Below, piece by piece: positions 17,442 through 26,229 of a stretch of DNA of 64,000 nucleotides. Positions within the stretch are counted from its first letter, which is position 1. Every line of letters starts with the position of its first letter. Below the pieces are notes generated by a model. It worked only from the letters and a program-made list of their open reading frames with translations, was not told where the DNA came from and searched no databases. The position numbers and the translations under genes are program-made. The DNA is from Acidimicrobiales bacterium (GTDB taxonomy: Bacteria > Actinomycetota > Acidimicrobiia > Acidimicrobiales > Aldehydirespiratoraceae): positions 23,478 through 87,477 of the forward strand of contig JAJCXY010000051.1 in NCBI GenBank assembly GCA_029263215.1. The letters are read 5' to 3'.

Positions 17442-19596
17442 AGACCGACGGCCGGGCGCTCCAGCCGCGAGCCCGCGGCGCCACCGGAGCCCGATGGCGC
17501 AATACGCGGGGGTCTACGAGCCGGCCGAGGGTGGCCCGTCGGCCGCGGACGCTCACCAGGATGCGTTCGGCGCGTTTGAGAGTTTCCCAGGCATCGGAGG
17601 CCTGCTCGGGGGTGCAGTGTCGAGGCCCGTGCAGAGCAAGAGACGCGATGGCTCCGAGTGCTTCGGCCTCTTCGCCGAGCTCAGGATCCATTTCGGCGGC
17701 CATGTAGACGATGTCGTTGACCGTGGTGGTCCGGGCCACCGGTGCGCCCGCCTCACGCATCCGATCGACCAGTTCGGCCCAGGCCCCGAGGATGCGGGGC
17801 TGGATGTCGCGATGCGACCGCCTCACCCGACGGCGGATCACCCGAATCGACAGCATGGTCAGCAGCGAAACGACGAGCAGGGTGAGCAGGATCGTGGTGG
17901 GATCATTCCAGGGCTGATCGTCGTCTTGGGCGAAGTCGGACTCACCTGAGCTGCCGTCGGGTTCGAGCTGGCGGGGCAGGGCCCGAGCCTGCACGACGGT
18001 GTCCTCCGGAACCGTGGTGCTGGTGACGTTGGTGTCGAGGCTGGTCTCCGACGGGCCCTCGTTCTGTCGGGGCACGGGGTCGAATGCGACCCAACCGACT
18101 TCGGGAAACGCCAGCTCGGTCCAGACATGAAGATCGGAGGCCACCACCTGGTTGTCGTTGGCGATGTAGCCCACCACCACCCGGGCCGGGATGCCGAGCG
18201 ACCTGGCCATGAGGGCATGGATGGACGCCAACTGTTCGACGCCGGTGGGTTCGAGCTTCTCGAGGTCGTCGCGTAGGCGACCGAGCGAGTGGCCCGGCAC
18301 CACGCTGTCGTCACGGCCGAGTTCGCGAACCAGGTTGGTGAGGGCGTCGCCGGCAGTGATCGCGTCGGGCGCGGTCCCGGCGACACGTTGGGCGTTGACT
18401 CTTATCGAGTCGGGTAGGGCGGCAGGGACCTCGGCGTAGACGGGATCGACCTCTTCTCGGGCCCCGTCGAGACCCTCGAGCCCGCTGCGGCCAACCACCG
18501 TGCCGGTCACGAGATAGCGCCTGAGGGGGTTGCTTCTGAGAGCGGTCTGGGTGGATTCGTTCCAGCGAATGTCGGTGAGGTCTGTTCCGACGACGCGGTC
18601 GGGAAGTGGGATCCACGGTCCCGCCAATGCGCTGACGGAGATCTCCAGGCGCACTACTTCCCCCGGTGGCAGCGCACTCGCCTGGGGAAACGCGGCCACG
18701 TCCCGAAAATCGGTGGAGGGCAGCCAGCGCTCCCCGTCGTGCACGTCGTACACCTGGAGGCGGAGGCGTAGTTCGGGAAGTTGCCCGCCTGTGCTCGACA
18801 CCACGCTGAGTACCGGCGAATCGTCGCCGATACTGGCAGAGAACTCGGCGAGGATGTCCGGAACCTCGGTGGCGACGATAGTGATGTCGCGGCTCGCCCT
18901 CGGATCGGATGGGTCGGCACCCACCCTGGTGACCGTCTGCCCCACCACGGCTGCGACAAGGCCCGCCGTGCCGATCACGAGCATCAGTGATACGACGCGA
19001 CCGGACCGCCAGCGATTGTCGGTCGCCCTCGTGGTGGTGGCGATCATCGCCAGCGCCGCGCATCCGACCGTGGCGCCCACCGCAGCATGGGCGAGCCCGC
19101 TCGGCAGCGCGGCGGCGACCGCCAGCCACAGCAGCACTGATGCCCCACCGATGGCGGCGAGGGCGGTGTTGTGGCGTGCCGCGAGGTGAACGGCGAGAGC
19201 GGTGACGACCCAGGCAACGATGGCTACGAAGATCCCGGCACTGGGAGCATCACGAAGTGGCACCTGATCATCGAGGAGGGCGCTCCATCCGTGGAACAAG
19301 CCGCTCCAAACGTCGCCCCAGGGTTCGGTCGACAGGGGGGCGCGCCGGAAACTCTCGGCCATCACCACCAACGACCACAGAAGGGCACCGATCGCGGTGA
19401 TCGCGGCGAGCGCTGGAACCGATGCTCGCCAGCGGATCGACTCCAGCAGGGTGGCGATGGCGGCCGCGATGAGGGTTCCTAGGACTATCCGGTAAGCCCA
19501 ACCCGTTCCCTGAAATACATCACGAAAAGGTACGAGGGCGAGACTCACGACGGTGACCGCCGCGATCACCGTGGTGGGAGCAGGGTGGAGCCTCAT
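17407..19596 (-). CDS. TgpA-like membrane protein with a cysteine-less transglutaminase-like domain
   Basis: A 729-residue membrane protein. About six hydrophobic helices fill residues 1-230. An extracytoplasmic region follows, then a transglutaminase-like core around residues 445-510, another helix near 575 (ILLTLLVVSLLTMLSI) and a cytoplasmic DUF4129-like tail. In the core, the catalytic Cys position is Val453 (TGVEQLAS against the usual GxCEQFAS), while the His (H490, LHVW) and Asp (D506, FDPV) remain. It is therefore probably not a working transglutaminase or protease. It is the third gene of a MoxR-DUF58-TgpA operon, the classic arrangement for envelope quality control. The C-terminus overlaps the convergent PKD gene. 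Confidence 0.85.
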   Translation of the reverse strand: MRLHPAPTTVIAAVTVVSLALVPFRDVFQGTGWAYRIVLGTLIAAAIATLLESIRWRASVPALAAITAIGALLWSLVVMAESFRRAPLSTEPWGDVWSGLFHGWSALLDDQVPLRDAPSAGIFVAIVAWVVTALAVHLAARHNTALAAIGGASVLLWLAVAAALPSGLAHAAVGATVGCAALAMIATTTRATDNRWRSGRVVSLMLVIGTAGLVAAVVGQTVTRVGADPSDPRASRDITIVATEVPDILAEFSASIGDDSPVLSVVSSTGGQLPELRLRLQVYDVHDGERWLPSTDFRDVAAFPQASALPPGEVVRLEISVSALAGPWIPLPDRVVGTDLTDIRWNESTQTALRSNPLRRYLVTGTVVGRSGLEGLDGAREEVDPVYAEVPAALPDSIRVNAQRVAGTAPDAITAGDALTNLVRELGRDDSVVPGHSLGRLRDDLEKLEPTGVEQLASIHALMARSLGIPARVVVGYIANDNQVVASDLHVWTELAFPEVGWVAFDPVPRQNEGPSETSLDTNVTSTTVPEDTVVQARALPRQLEPDGSSGESDFAQDDDQPWNDPTTILLTLLVVSLLTMLSIRVIRRRVRRSHRDIQPRILGAWAELVDRMREAGAPVARTTTVNDIVYMAAEMDPELGEEAEALGAIASLALHGPRHCTPEQASDAWETLKRAERILVSVRGRRATLGRLVDPRVLRHRAPVAPRARGWSARPSVFTEQSAEDRSR

Positions 19597-19640
19597 GACC
19601 TCACCCGCCGGTTCTGTCTCATGATCTCACCCGCCGGTTC
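19593..19640. repeat. 22-bp tandem duplication at the DUF58/TgpA junction
   Basis: Bases 19593-19614 and 19619-19640 match except for one position, at a period of 26. Each copy contains TCAT, the reverse complement of ATGA, which is the stop-start overlap expected between the two genes. One copy supplies the TgpA-like start codon and the other the DUF58 stop codon, so a duplication has split an ancestral ATGA overlap. Confidence 0.8.
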
Positions 19641-20758
19641 CAGGCCTCCGCGAAGTCGAGGCTTGTGGCTGCGTTGATCAGCACCGCACCACCCACCTCG
19701 TACACCCGCGAACTCTCGCCACTACCCATTCGCACCATGGTGAGCTGATCGAAGCGGTGGCGCAGCGGCCCCAGACTCTCGAGCGCATCGGCGCCGGCTC
19801 GGCCGGTGACGGTGGCACAGGACAGGCCCGTGGGGCCGCGGCTTGCTTCGAGTGCGGCGCGCCCGATGCTGGAGCCGGGCTGGGGTTTGGGTCGCACCGA
19901 AGCCAGGAAATCCATCACCGCGAGCTGGGACGACCGGTCGTCGACCACACCGCCGTCGGTGGTGTGGAGGGTGAACGGGAAGCGGCGAGTGATTGCAGCC
20001 AGCACGATGCTCGCTGCGGCGCGGACCGCATCCTCGAACGACTCCTCGGTATAGACGTCTTCGCTCACATCGAGGATGACGCTGGTGCGCGGCCGGTGCA
20101 CATCGATGTTGCGGCGCACCATGAGCTCACCGATGCGGGCCGAGGAGCGCCAGTGCACGAGCCTCAGGTCGTCGCCGGGCACGTACTCGCGGAGGCTGGA
20201 GAAGGTGACGCCTCCCTCCACGCCCTCGCCGGAGGGAATGCCGTCCATGTCGCGGCGGAGCCCCACCGGGAAAGGTGAGACGGCATGGCTGAGGGGATGG
20301 ACGATGAGTCGGCCCTGTTCCGACGACTCGTCGCCGCGACGGGCGAAGCCCATTGGATCACCCCGGTTGACGATCAGGGGCCCGATGGCGAATACGCCTC
20401 GGCGATCGGTGGGGAGCGCATGATCGATCACCACGGACTCACCGGGTTCGAGCGGGGGCAGTTCGATTGGCACCTGCCGGTCGCCGATCCGTTCTTGCAT
20501 GATTCCGGTGCCAGAGGTGTGGCGACCACGATTGGTGACCGTGAGCTCGGTCCTGGCCTCATCACCGGTCACCACCCGCTCGGGACGGACCCTTCGGGTG
20601 CTGGTGATGTCGGCGCGCCGGGTGACCACGATCAGGGCGATTGCCACCGCGATCACGAAGGAGGCCCCCATCGATGTGAGAGCCGGGTAGCCGGTGAAGA
20701 GTCCCCCGATGATTATGAGCAGGCCGGCCGCGAGGGTTGAGCGCCCGGCGGGGGTCAT
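19619..20758 (-). CDS. DUF58 domain protein
   Basis: A 379-residue protein with two N-terminal membrane helices (residues 8-45) and a DUF58/vWA-like domain. The diagnostic segment GDDLRLVHWRSSARIGELMVR is at about residues 200-220, followed by RTSVILDVSEDVY as the metal-site-like strand. DUF58 proteins are always linked to MoxR ATPases and are thought to act as their substrate-binding or envelope partners. It starts two bases from the MoxR stop. Its stop falls inside a duplicated sequence shared with the start of the next gene. Confidence 0.9.
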   Translation of the reverse strand: MTPAGRSTLAAGLLIIIGGLFTGYPALTSMGASFVIAVAIALIVVTRRADITSTRRVRPERVVTGDEARTELTVTNRGRHTSGTGIMQERIGDRQVPIELPPLEPGESVVIDHALPTDRRGVFAIGPLIVNRGDPMGFARRGDESSEQGRLIVHPLSHAVSPFPVGLRRDMDGIPSGEGVEGGVTFSSLREYVPGDDLRLVHWRSSARIGELMVRRNIDVHRPRTSVILDVSEDVYTEESFEDAVRAAASIVLAAITRRFPFTLHTTDGGVVDDRSSQLAVMDFLASVRPKPQPGSSIGRAALEASRGPTGLSCATVTGRAGADALESLGPLRHRFDQLTMVRMGSGESSRVYEVGGAVLINAATSLDFAEAWNRRVRS

Positions 20759-20759
20759 G

Positions 20760-21749
20760 TCAGCTTCGCTCGGTTTCGTTCACCGGTATCTCGGTGAGCA
20801 CCTCGTTGACGACCTCGGTGCTCGTCATGCCCCGCAGCTCTGCTTCAGGACTGACGATTATCCGGTGGGGGAGCACGTGAGGCGCCAGCAGGCGAACATC
20901 ATCGGGAGTGACGAAGTGGCGACTGTTGGCGGCGGCCCAGGCCCGAGCGGAGCTCGCCAGTGCTATCGACCCGCGGGGGCTCACACCGATGCGAACGGCC
21001 GGGTGGGCGCGGGTGGCGCCGGTGACGGCGATGAGATACTCCTTCACGGCCGAGCCGACGTGAACGCTGTCGGCGATGCGGGTCATGCGATTGAACCGGG
21101 CGGTATCGATGACGGGCATGAGTTCGGAGCGGTCCCAACGCTTCTCGTGCTGGTCGAGGATGGCCATCTCGGACTGAGCATCGGGGTAACCGATGTGGAG
21201 TCGCATCAAGAACCGGTCGAGCTGAGCCTCGGGCAGTTCGTAGGTGCCGTCGAGTTCGATCGGGTTCTGGGTTGCGATCACGACGAAAGGCTCGGGTACG
21301 AGGCGGGGAGTTCCGTCCACCGTGACCTGGTGCTCCTCCATCACCTCCAACAGTGCGGACTGGGTCTTCGGGGAGGCGCGATTGATCTCGTCGGCCACCA
21401 CCACGTTGGCGAACACCGCGCCCTCGTGGAACTCGAACGTGTCGGTGGATCGGTTCCAGATCTGCACTCCGGTGACGTCGGTGGGCAAGAGGTCGGGGGT
21501 GAACTGGATTCGTTGGAGAGTTCCGTCGATCGTCTCGGCGAGGGCCCGCGCCAGTGATGTCTTTCCAACCCCGGGCACGTCTTCGATGAGGAGGTGTCCG
21601 TCGGCGAGGATGCAGGTGACCGCGAGTTCGACGATCTCGGGTTTGCCTTTCATCACCTGTTCGATGCTGGAGACGATCTTGTCGAAGTCGGTCGCGAAAC
21701 CTCCAACCCGCCTCTTCACCGCCTTGTCATCGGTCTCCGCCATTGTCAT
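20760..21749 (-). CDS. MoxR-type AAA+ ATPase
   Basis: A 329-residue MoxR ATPase. Walker A is IEDVPGVGKTSLARALA (about residue 55), followed by FTPDLLPTDVTG, Walker B VVADEINRASPKTQSALLEVMEE, sensor ATQNPIE and the arginine-bearing LPEAQLDRFLMR. The C-terminal lid has VSPRGSIALASSARAWAA. It acts as a chaperone-like ATPase assembling or activating envelope complexes together with the DUF58 protein. The GGAGGAAAAG ribosome site places the start at 21749. It is the first gene of a three-gene operon. Confidence 0.93.
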   Translation of the reverse strand: MTMAETDDKAVKRRVGGFATDFDKIVSSIEQVMKGKPEIVELAVTCILADGHLLIEDVPGVGKTSLARALAETIDGTLQRIQFTPDLLPTDVTGVQIWNRSTDTFEFHEGAVFANVVVADEINRASPKTQSALLEVMEEHQVTVDGTPRLVPEPFVVIATQNPIELDGTYELPEAQLDRFLMRLHIGYPDAQSEMAILDQHEKRWDRSELMPVIDTARFNRMTRIADSVHVGSAVKEYLIAVTGATRAHPAVRIGVSPRGSIALASSARAWAAANSRHFVTPDDVRLLAPHVLPHRIIVSPEAELRGMTSTEVVNEVLTEIPVNETERS

Positions 21750-21889
21750 CTTTTCCTCCCCACAGGGCGGTCAATTGTGCCTCTCCCTGAGCAATTTGCC
21801 TACTGTCGAGCCTGCGACGCCGATTCACCTCCTCGATTGGGTGCTTGTAGGCGTGGCACCGAGGCCACGAGACCGTAGGAGCCGTCATC

Positions 21890-22702
21890 ATGATCGACAG
21901 ATATATCGAGGTCTTCCCGGGCCTCACATTCTCGAACCCCGCCGAAGGGGTCCTTCAGCTCACGATGGAGGGTCCCGGGCTCAACTCGGTCGATTCTGAG
22001 ACTCATCGAGAGCTCGCCGATGTCTGGCTGACCATCGACCGTGATCCCGAGGTTCGTGTTGCCCTGCTCGCCGGCGCGGGCAAAGGGTTCTCTTCTGGCG
22101 GGAGCTTCGATCTGATCGAGTCGATGAGAAACGACTACGCCACCAAGTTGAGGGTGCTGCGAGAGGCGCGCGACATCGTGCTCAATGTCATCAACTGCTC
22201 CAAGCCGATTGTTTCCGCTATGTGGGGTCCAGCCGTCGGTGCCGGTCTGGTCGCCGGCCTGCTGGCCGATGTCTCGGTCGTGGGTCGCAATGCTCGCATC
22301 ATCGACGGTCATACCCGGTTGGGTGTCGCCGCCGGCGACCATGCCGCCATCTGCTGGCCGATGCTGTGCGGCATGGCCAAGGCGAAGTACTACCTGCTCA
22401 CGTGCCGCGATCTTTCGGGTGAAGAAGCCGAGCGGATCGGCCTCGTGTCTCTCTGCGTGGACGACGATCAGGTGCTGGATGAGGCTCTCGCGGTGAGCCG
22501 TGAGCTGGCCGACGGCGCGCAGCAGGCGATCCGATGGACCAAGAGGACTCTCAACCATGCCTACCGCATGTTCGAGCCGGCGTTCGATGCCTCGCTCGCC
22601 TATGAGTTCATCGGGTTCGAGGGACCCGACGTGGCTGAGGGTCTGGCCAGCCATCGCGAGAAGCGTGCGCCGGATTTTGGTGGCTCGCCGACCAGCGAAT
22701 AG
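21890..22702 (+). CDS. Enoyl-CoA hydratase/isomerase family protein
   Basis: A 270-residue crotonase-fold protein. The oxyanion-hole segments are [15 protein letters not shown] and [23 protein letters not shown]. The second catalytic region reads [30 protein letters not shown], with Asp instead of the usual second Glu, so simple hydratase activity is not certain. The C-terminal part ([19 protein letters not shown]) is typical. It precedes a metallo-hydrolase by 21 bases on the same strand. Likely substrates are acyl-CoA esters, but nothing in the sequence narrows this. Confidence 0.87.
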   Translation: MIDRYIEVFPGLTFSNPAEGVLQLTMEGPGLNSVDSETHRELADVWLTIDRDPEVRVALLAGAGKGFSSGGSFDLIESMRNDYATKLRVLREARDIVLNVINCSKPIVSAMWGPAVGAGLVAGLLADVSVVGRNARIIDGHTRLGVAAGDHAAICWPMLCGMAKAKYYLLTCRDLSGEEAERIGLVSLCVDDDQVLDEALAVSRELADGAQQAIRWTKRTLNHAYRMFEPAFDASLAYEFIGFEGPDVAEGLASHREKRAPDFGGSPTSE

Positions 22703-22723
22703 GACCTGGAGCACAACGACATT

Positions 22724-23587
22724 ATGACCACCACCATCACCATCACCGGAACGGGTTGCCCTGTTCCCGACGCCGATCGTGCCGGGCCGGGAGTCCTGGT
22801 TCAGTACGACGAGATCGCCATGCAATTCGATGCCGGCCGCTCCACCGTGCAACGGCTGGCGGGAGCGGGACTTTGGCCCACCGACCTCGACGCGGTCTTC
22901 GTCAGCCACCACCACAGCGATCATCTCACCGGCCTCCAGGACGTCGTCCTCACCCGCTGGGTGATGGACCGAACCCTGTCGGCGCCGCCTCTTCCGATCG
23001 TCGCCCCCGCCGGTCCGGCAGTGACGTTTCTAGGCGAGATGCTCGATGCCTGGCGAGACGATATCGAAGTGCGTCTCGCCCACTCGGGTCGCACGCAAGG
23101 ACCCGAGGTCGAGATCATCGGCTTCGACCTCCCAGCGACTCCCGCCGAGGTGTGGCGGAGCGGCCGCGAGGGCAGCGGCGTGGTGGTGAGCGCGGGAAGG
23201 GTGCGCCACGAGCCCGTGCATCCTGCGGTCGGATTCCGTGTGGAGACCCCCGACGGTGTGGTGGCGATCAGTGGCGACACCATCGTGTGCGACGAGGTCG
23301 CCGAATTGGCGTCCGGAGCCGACGTGCTGATCTACGAGGCGATGCGTTTCGAGGAGATCGAGGCCCTGCCCCAACCCCGGCGATTCATCCTCGACTACCA
23401 CGCCGACACAAGACTGATCGGTGCTCAGGCACGCGAGCTCGGCGTGGCCGAGCTCGTACTCACCCACCTGATTCCGGCCCCCGCCACCGACGAAGAGCGC
23501 CAGGTCTTCGTCGACGACATTCGCTCCGGAGGCTTCGAAGGCAAGGTGGTGGTAGCCGACGACCTCTACACCGTCACGCTGGAGTGA
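22724..23587 (+). CDS. MBL-fold metallo-hydrolase (ribonuclease Z-like)
   Basis: A 287-residue metallo-beta-lactamase-fold hydrolase. The motif SHHHSDHLTGL (HxHxDH) sits near residue 64, ISGDTIVCDEV supplies the metal-bridging Asp, and LTHLIPAP supplies the last His. The layout resembles RNase Z and arylsulfatase-like members rather than class B lactamases. It follows the enoyl-CoA hydratase and probably shares its message. The substrate could be a cyclic ester or thioester, which is unresolved. Confidence 0.87.
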   Translation: MTTTITITGTGCPVPDADRAGPGVLVQYDEIAMQFDAGRSTVQRLAGAGLWPTDLDAVFVSHHHSDHLTGLQDVVLTRWVMDRTLSAPPLPIVAPAGPAVTFLGEMLDAWRDDIEVRLAHSGRTQGPEVEIIGFDLPATPAEVWRSGREGSGVVVSAGRVRHEPVHPAVGFRVETPDGVVAISGDTIVCDEVAELASGADVLIYEAMRFEEIEALPQPRRFILDYHADTRLIGAQARELGVAELVLTHLIPAPATDEERQVFVDDIRSGGFEGKVVVADDLYTVTLE

Positions 23588-23616
23588 TCTCCCCAAGCCG
23601 AGACCACACCGATGGG

Positions 23617-24312
23617 TCAGATCAGCTGGCGCACCACGAGGGCAACGCCGCCGGCGAAGGCCATGACGAGCACCGCGCTACGAAACCAGCTGCGGTCGAC
23701 ATAACCCCGAACGGTACGGGCCGCCAGCAGGCCCAGCGCCACACCCGGGAGGAGCCAGCCGGTGAGCTCCAGCTCATCGGTGCCGAAATTGTTGGTGAGT
23801 ATGAGTCCGGCGAAGGCGACGATCGCCTGGGTCATGACGAAGGCTGCGGTGGTGCCCCGCATCCTCCCCGGCTCCATGTCGCTGAACGCGATCGCCATGG
23901 CGGGGCCAGGAAGACCCGCGGTGACGCTGGCCAGACTCGTCGCGGCCCCGGCGGTGACATCGGTACTCGGGTGGCGGCGGACTCGCACACCAGCCAGAAG
24001 CGACAGGGCGGCGACCGCAGTGATCGACCCGATGATGATAGCGAGGGTGCCTTCATCGACTGCGATGAGGATCGCCAACCCTCCGGCCAACCCGAACGGG
24101 AGTCCGAACAGGCACCTTCGGTAGATGGCCCGGTCGATGTGATGGCGCTCCGCCACGACGTGGCGCAGCCCGATGGCCTGCCCCGCCAGCAGCAGGGGAC
24201 CGGGGGCGAAACCGGAGTCGATTGAGATGAGGGCCGGCCCCGCGACCATCGCCAACCCGATCCCGAGTGAGCCCTGCACCGACGCACCGATGGTGGACAT
24301 CACCATGATCAC
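23617..24312 (-). CDS. TauE/SafE (TSUP) family membrane transporter
   Basis: A 231-residue protein with about seven hydrophobic segments. It shows the TSUP-type first helix ASVQGSLGIGLAMVAGPALISI and the repeated pattern ASVTAGLPGPAMAIAF in the second half. The family exports sulfite, sulfonates or organic acids. The start is a GTG at 24312 with no clear ATG nearby. It lies 17 bases behind the VOC gene and ends the ligA-ligB-VOC-tauE operon. Transport of an aromatic acid or pathway intermediate is therefore a reasonable guess. Confidence 0.8.
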   Translation of the reverse strand: MIMVMSTIGASVQGSLGIGLAMVAGPALISIDSGFAPGPLLLAGQAIGLRHVVAERHHIDRAIYRRCLFGLPFGLAGGLAILIAVDEGTLAIIIGSITAVAALSLLAGVRVRRHPSTDVTAGAATSLASVTAGLPGPAMAIAFSDMEPGRMRGTTAAFVMTQAIVAFAGLILTNNFGTDELELTGWLLPGVALGLLAARTVRGYVDRSWFRSAVLVMAFAGGVALVVRQLI

Positions 24313-24329
24313 GACGATCTCGGTGGTGC

Positions 24330-24848
24330 TCAGGAAACGCCCCGTCCCGGCGTATCAGGGCCGAAGAGTTGGAAGTCGGACCCGAAATCGAGCGGCGTGT
24401 TGGTGGCGCTCTCGGGGTCGAGGAGGTCTTCGGGCACTTCCCACATGACCTCGAACTCGATGCCGTCGGGGTCTTGGCAGTAGAGGCTGCGGCTGACCCC
24501 GTGATTGTTTTCACCCACGAGAGCTCCCATGGCGGAGAGCCGGGTCTTGGCGGCCTGCAGGTCGGCGAGGGTGCCGACTTCCCAGGCGAGATGGTAGAGA
24601 CCGATCTGGCGAGGATCGGGAAGCTGCTGCACCGGGGTTTTGAAGAGGCCGAGGTCGTGATCGGTGGCGGAGCCGGGGGAGGTCATGAAGACGGCGGTGT
24701 CGCTATCGCTCATGACCACCAGCCCCAGGGCTTCGGCATAGAAGGCGGCCGACTTTCTGGGATCGGTCACCCACAGCACTGCGTGCCTCAGACCAAGCGT
24801 CGGAGGAGTGGCTGGGGTTGGAGGATCGGTTGGCACAGGGTCTCTCAA
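24330..24848 (-). CDS. VOC/glyoxalase-fold protein (extradiol dioxygenase-like)
   Basis: A 172-residue single vicinal-oxygen-chelate module. Metal-site features are LRHAVLWVTDPRKSAAFYAEALG (first His), GLYHLAWEVGTLADL (second His) and DPDGIEFEVMWEV (Glu). Members act as ring-cleaving dioxygenases, isomerases or glyoxalases. Its place directly behind ligB, 19 bases downstream, ties it to aromatic catabolism. It could handle a side intermediate such as isomerising a ring-fission product. Confidence 0.83.
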   Translation of the reverse strand: MRDPVPTDPPTPATPPTLGLRHAVLWVTDPRKSAAFYAEALGLVVMSDSDTAVFMTSPGSATDHDLGLFKTPVQQLPDPRQIGLYHLAWEVGTLADLQAAKTRLSAMGALVGENNHGVSRSLYCQDPDGIEFEVMWEVPEDLLDPESATNTPLDFGSDFQLFGPDTPGRGVS

Positions 24849-24867
24849 TTCATTACCGACCGGACCG

Positions 24868-25707
24868 TCAGCGGGTGTTCTCCAAGAGCATCAGGCCGGC
24901 ACCGGTGTTGGAGATGGGGATGTGATAGTTGCGGTGGAGTTCGGTGACGGTACCGAGAAGGGCGCCGCGCATCATCAGCCATTGGATCACCTCGACACCC
25001 TGGGCGCCGGCCTTCTCGACGAGGTCGAGGATCGAGTGGTTCGCTATCCATTCCGGGTCGTCGACGATCGCGTCCATACACAGGGCATCGAACTCACGGT
25101 TGATGAAGCCGGCTCGTTCGCCGTCGAGCTGGTGCGACATGCCCCCGGTGCCGAGCACCACCACTTTCTCGTCGCCCGGAAAGCTCTCCACCGCCTTTCC
25201 GATGGCTCGACCGAGGGCGAGGCAACGATCGGGTCGGGGCAAGGGATGAAGCACGGTGTTGACGCAGACGGGCACGATCTTCACCGGACGGTCGTTGCCG
25301 GGCCAGAGGAGCAGGTGAGGGACGACGAAGCCGTGATCAACCACCATATCCTGACACATCGTGACGTCGAATCCGTCGTCGATGACCGACTCGATCAGAT
25401 GCCAGGAGAGGTCGGGATGTCCGGGGAATGGGGGGACAGGGCGAAGGCCCCAGCCTTCGTCTTCGTTGTGGTACTCCTCCGCAGCGCCGATCGAGAAGGT
25501 GGGGACTGCATCGAGGAAGAAGTTGAGCCCGTGGTCGTTGTAGATCAGGATCGCCACATCGGGCTGGTGCTCGTCGAGCCAGTCGTGAACGGGCGGGTAA
25601 CCATCGAAGAATGGTTGCCAGTAGGGCTCCTGCTCGAGTTCCTTGGCGATGGCCGCTCCGATGGCGGGAATGTGGGAGGTGGTGATGCCGCCGAGGATGG
25701 TTGCCAT
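24868..25707 (-). CDS. ligB: Protocatechuate 4,5-dioxygenase beta (catalytic) subunit
   Basis: A 279-residue class III extradiol dioxygenase (LigB superfamily). Iron ligands are the His of TTSHIPAIG (residue 12) and of LIYNDHGLNFF (residue 59) plus a later Glu. The catalytic-His region is VLGTGGMSHQLDGERAGFIN. It opens protocatechuate between C4 and C5 to 4-carboxy-2-hydroxymuconate semialdehyde; gallate is an alternative substrate for relatives. The ATG at 25707 lies two bases after the ligA stop. The assignment is reinforced by all later enzymes of this pathway being present within 10 kb. Confidence 0.92.
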   Translation of the reverse strand: MATILGGITTSHIPAIGAAIAKELEQEPYWQPFFDGYPPVHDWLDEHQPDVAILIYNDHGLNFFLDAVPTFSIGAAEEYHNEDEGWGLRPVPPFPGHPDLSWHLIESVIDDGFDVTMCQDMVVDHGFVVPHLLLWPGNDRPVKIVPVCVNTVLHPLPRPDRCLALGRAIGKAVESFPGDEKVVVLGTGGMSHQLDGERAGFINREFDALCMDAIVDDPEWIANHSILDLVEKAGAQGVEVIQWLMMRGALLGTVTELHRNYHIPISNTGAGLMLLENTR

Positions 25708-25709
25708 GG

Positions 25710-26066
25710 TCAGCCCCTTGCCGCGTAGAGACGGGCTTCGAACTCTTCGCGGGTGATTCCCGATTGGCGAGCCCCGACGTCTTGCATGTCCCATCCGAGG
25801 ATGCCGGTGAGTTTTGCCAGGTAGTAGATGCTGCCGCCGGCCTCGATGAGGGCCAACACATCGGCATCGAGCACAGCTGCGGTGAGTTCGTTGTCGAGGC
25901 CGTACTTCTTGCAGTAGGCATCTGGGTCGGCGTGGAACTCGTTGCGGCTCGACTCCTTATTGAAGGAATAGCACATCGTGTTGAGCGCGAGGCCTCGCCT
26001 CGAGGCGGCACCGTCGAAGATCGGCGTGCCCGGGATCTCCCGTCGTGAGGATGCTGTGTCGGCCAT
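25710..26066 (-). CDS. ligA: Protocatechuate 4,5-dioxygenase alpha subunit
   Basis: A 118-residue all-helical LigA-domain protein. Characteristic features are NTMCYSFNKESSRNEFHADP, AYCKKYGL and AGGSIYYLAKLTGILGWDM. LigA caps the LigB active site and is needed for activity. The start at 26066 gives a normal length and lies 114 bases from an ATTGTnnACAAT operator in the divergent promoter region shared with the dienelactone hydrolase-ligJ-ligK operon. It is the first gene of ligA-ligB-VOC-tauE. Confidence 0.92.
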   Translation of the reverse strand: MADTASSRREIPGTPIFDGAASRRGLALNTMCYSFNKESSRNEFHADPDAYCKKYGLDNELTAAVLDADVLALIEAGGSIYYLAKLTGILGWDMQDVGARQSGITREEFEARLYAARG

Positions 26067-26179
26067 TTGCCTTGCCTTTCTGAGCCTGTCCCCCGAATGA
26101 TGTCCCCGAAGAGTAATCGGGCACCTCGACGGCATCAGGTTGACATGTTCACGGCTCAACGTGCCAGAATGTGTACAAG

Positions 26180-26191
26180 ATTGTCAACAAT
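26180..26191. promoter_or_regulatory. Putative GntR operator 1, ATTGTCAACAAT
   Basis: A twelve-base ATTGT-CA-ACAAT dyad lies in the 163-base divergent promoter between ligA and the dienelactone hydrolase gene. It is the exact reverse complement of operator 2 at 30160 and differs by one base from operator 3 at 35069. FCD-type GntR proteins bind GT-N2/3-AC dyads of this kind. Confidence 0.8.
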
Positions 26192-26229
26192 CCGTGTCGA
26201 CGGTTCGGTGACCAAAGAGGGGATTCACG

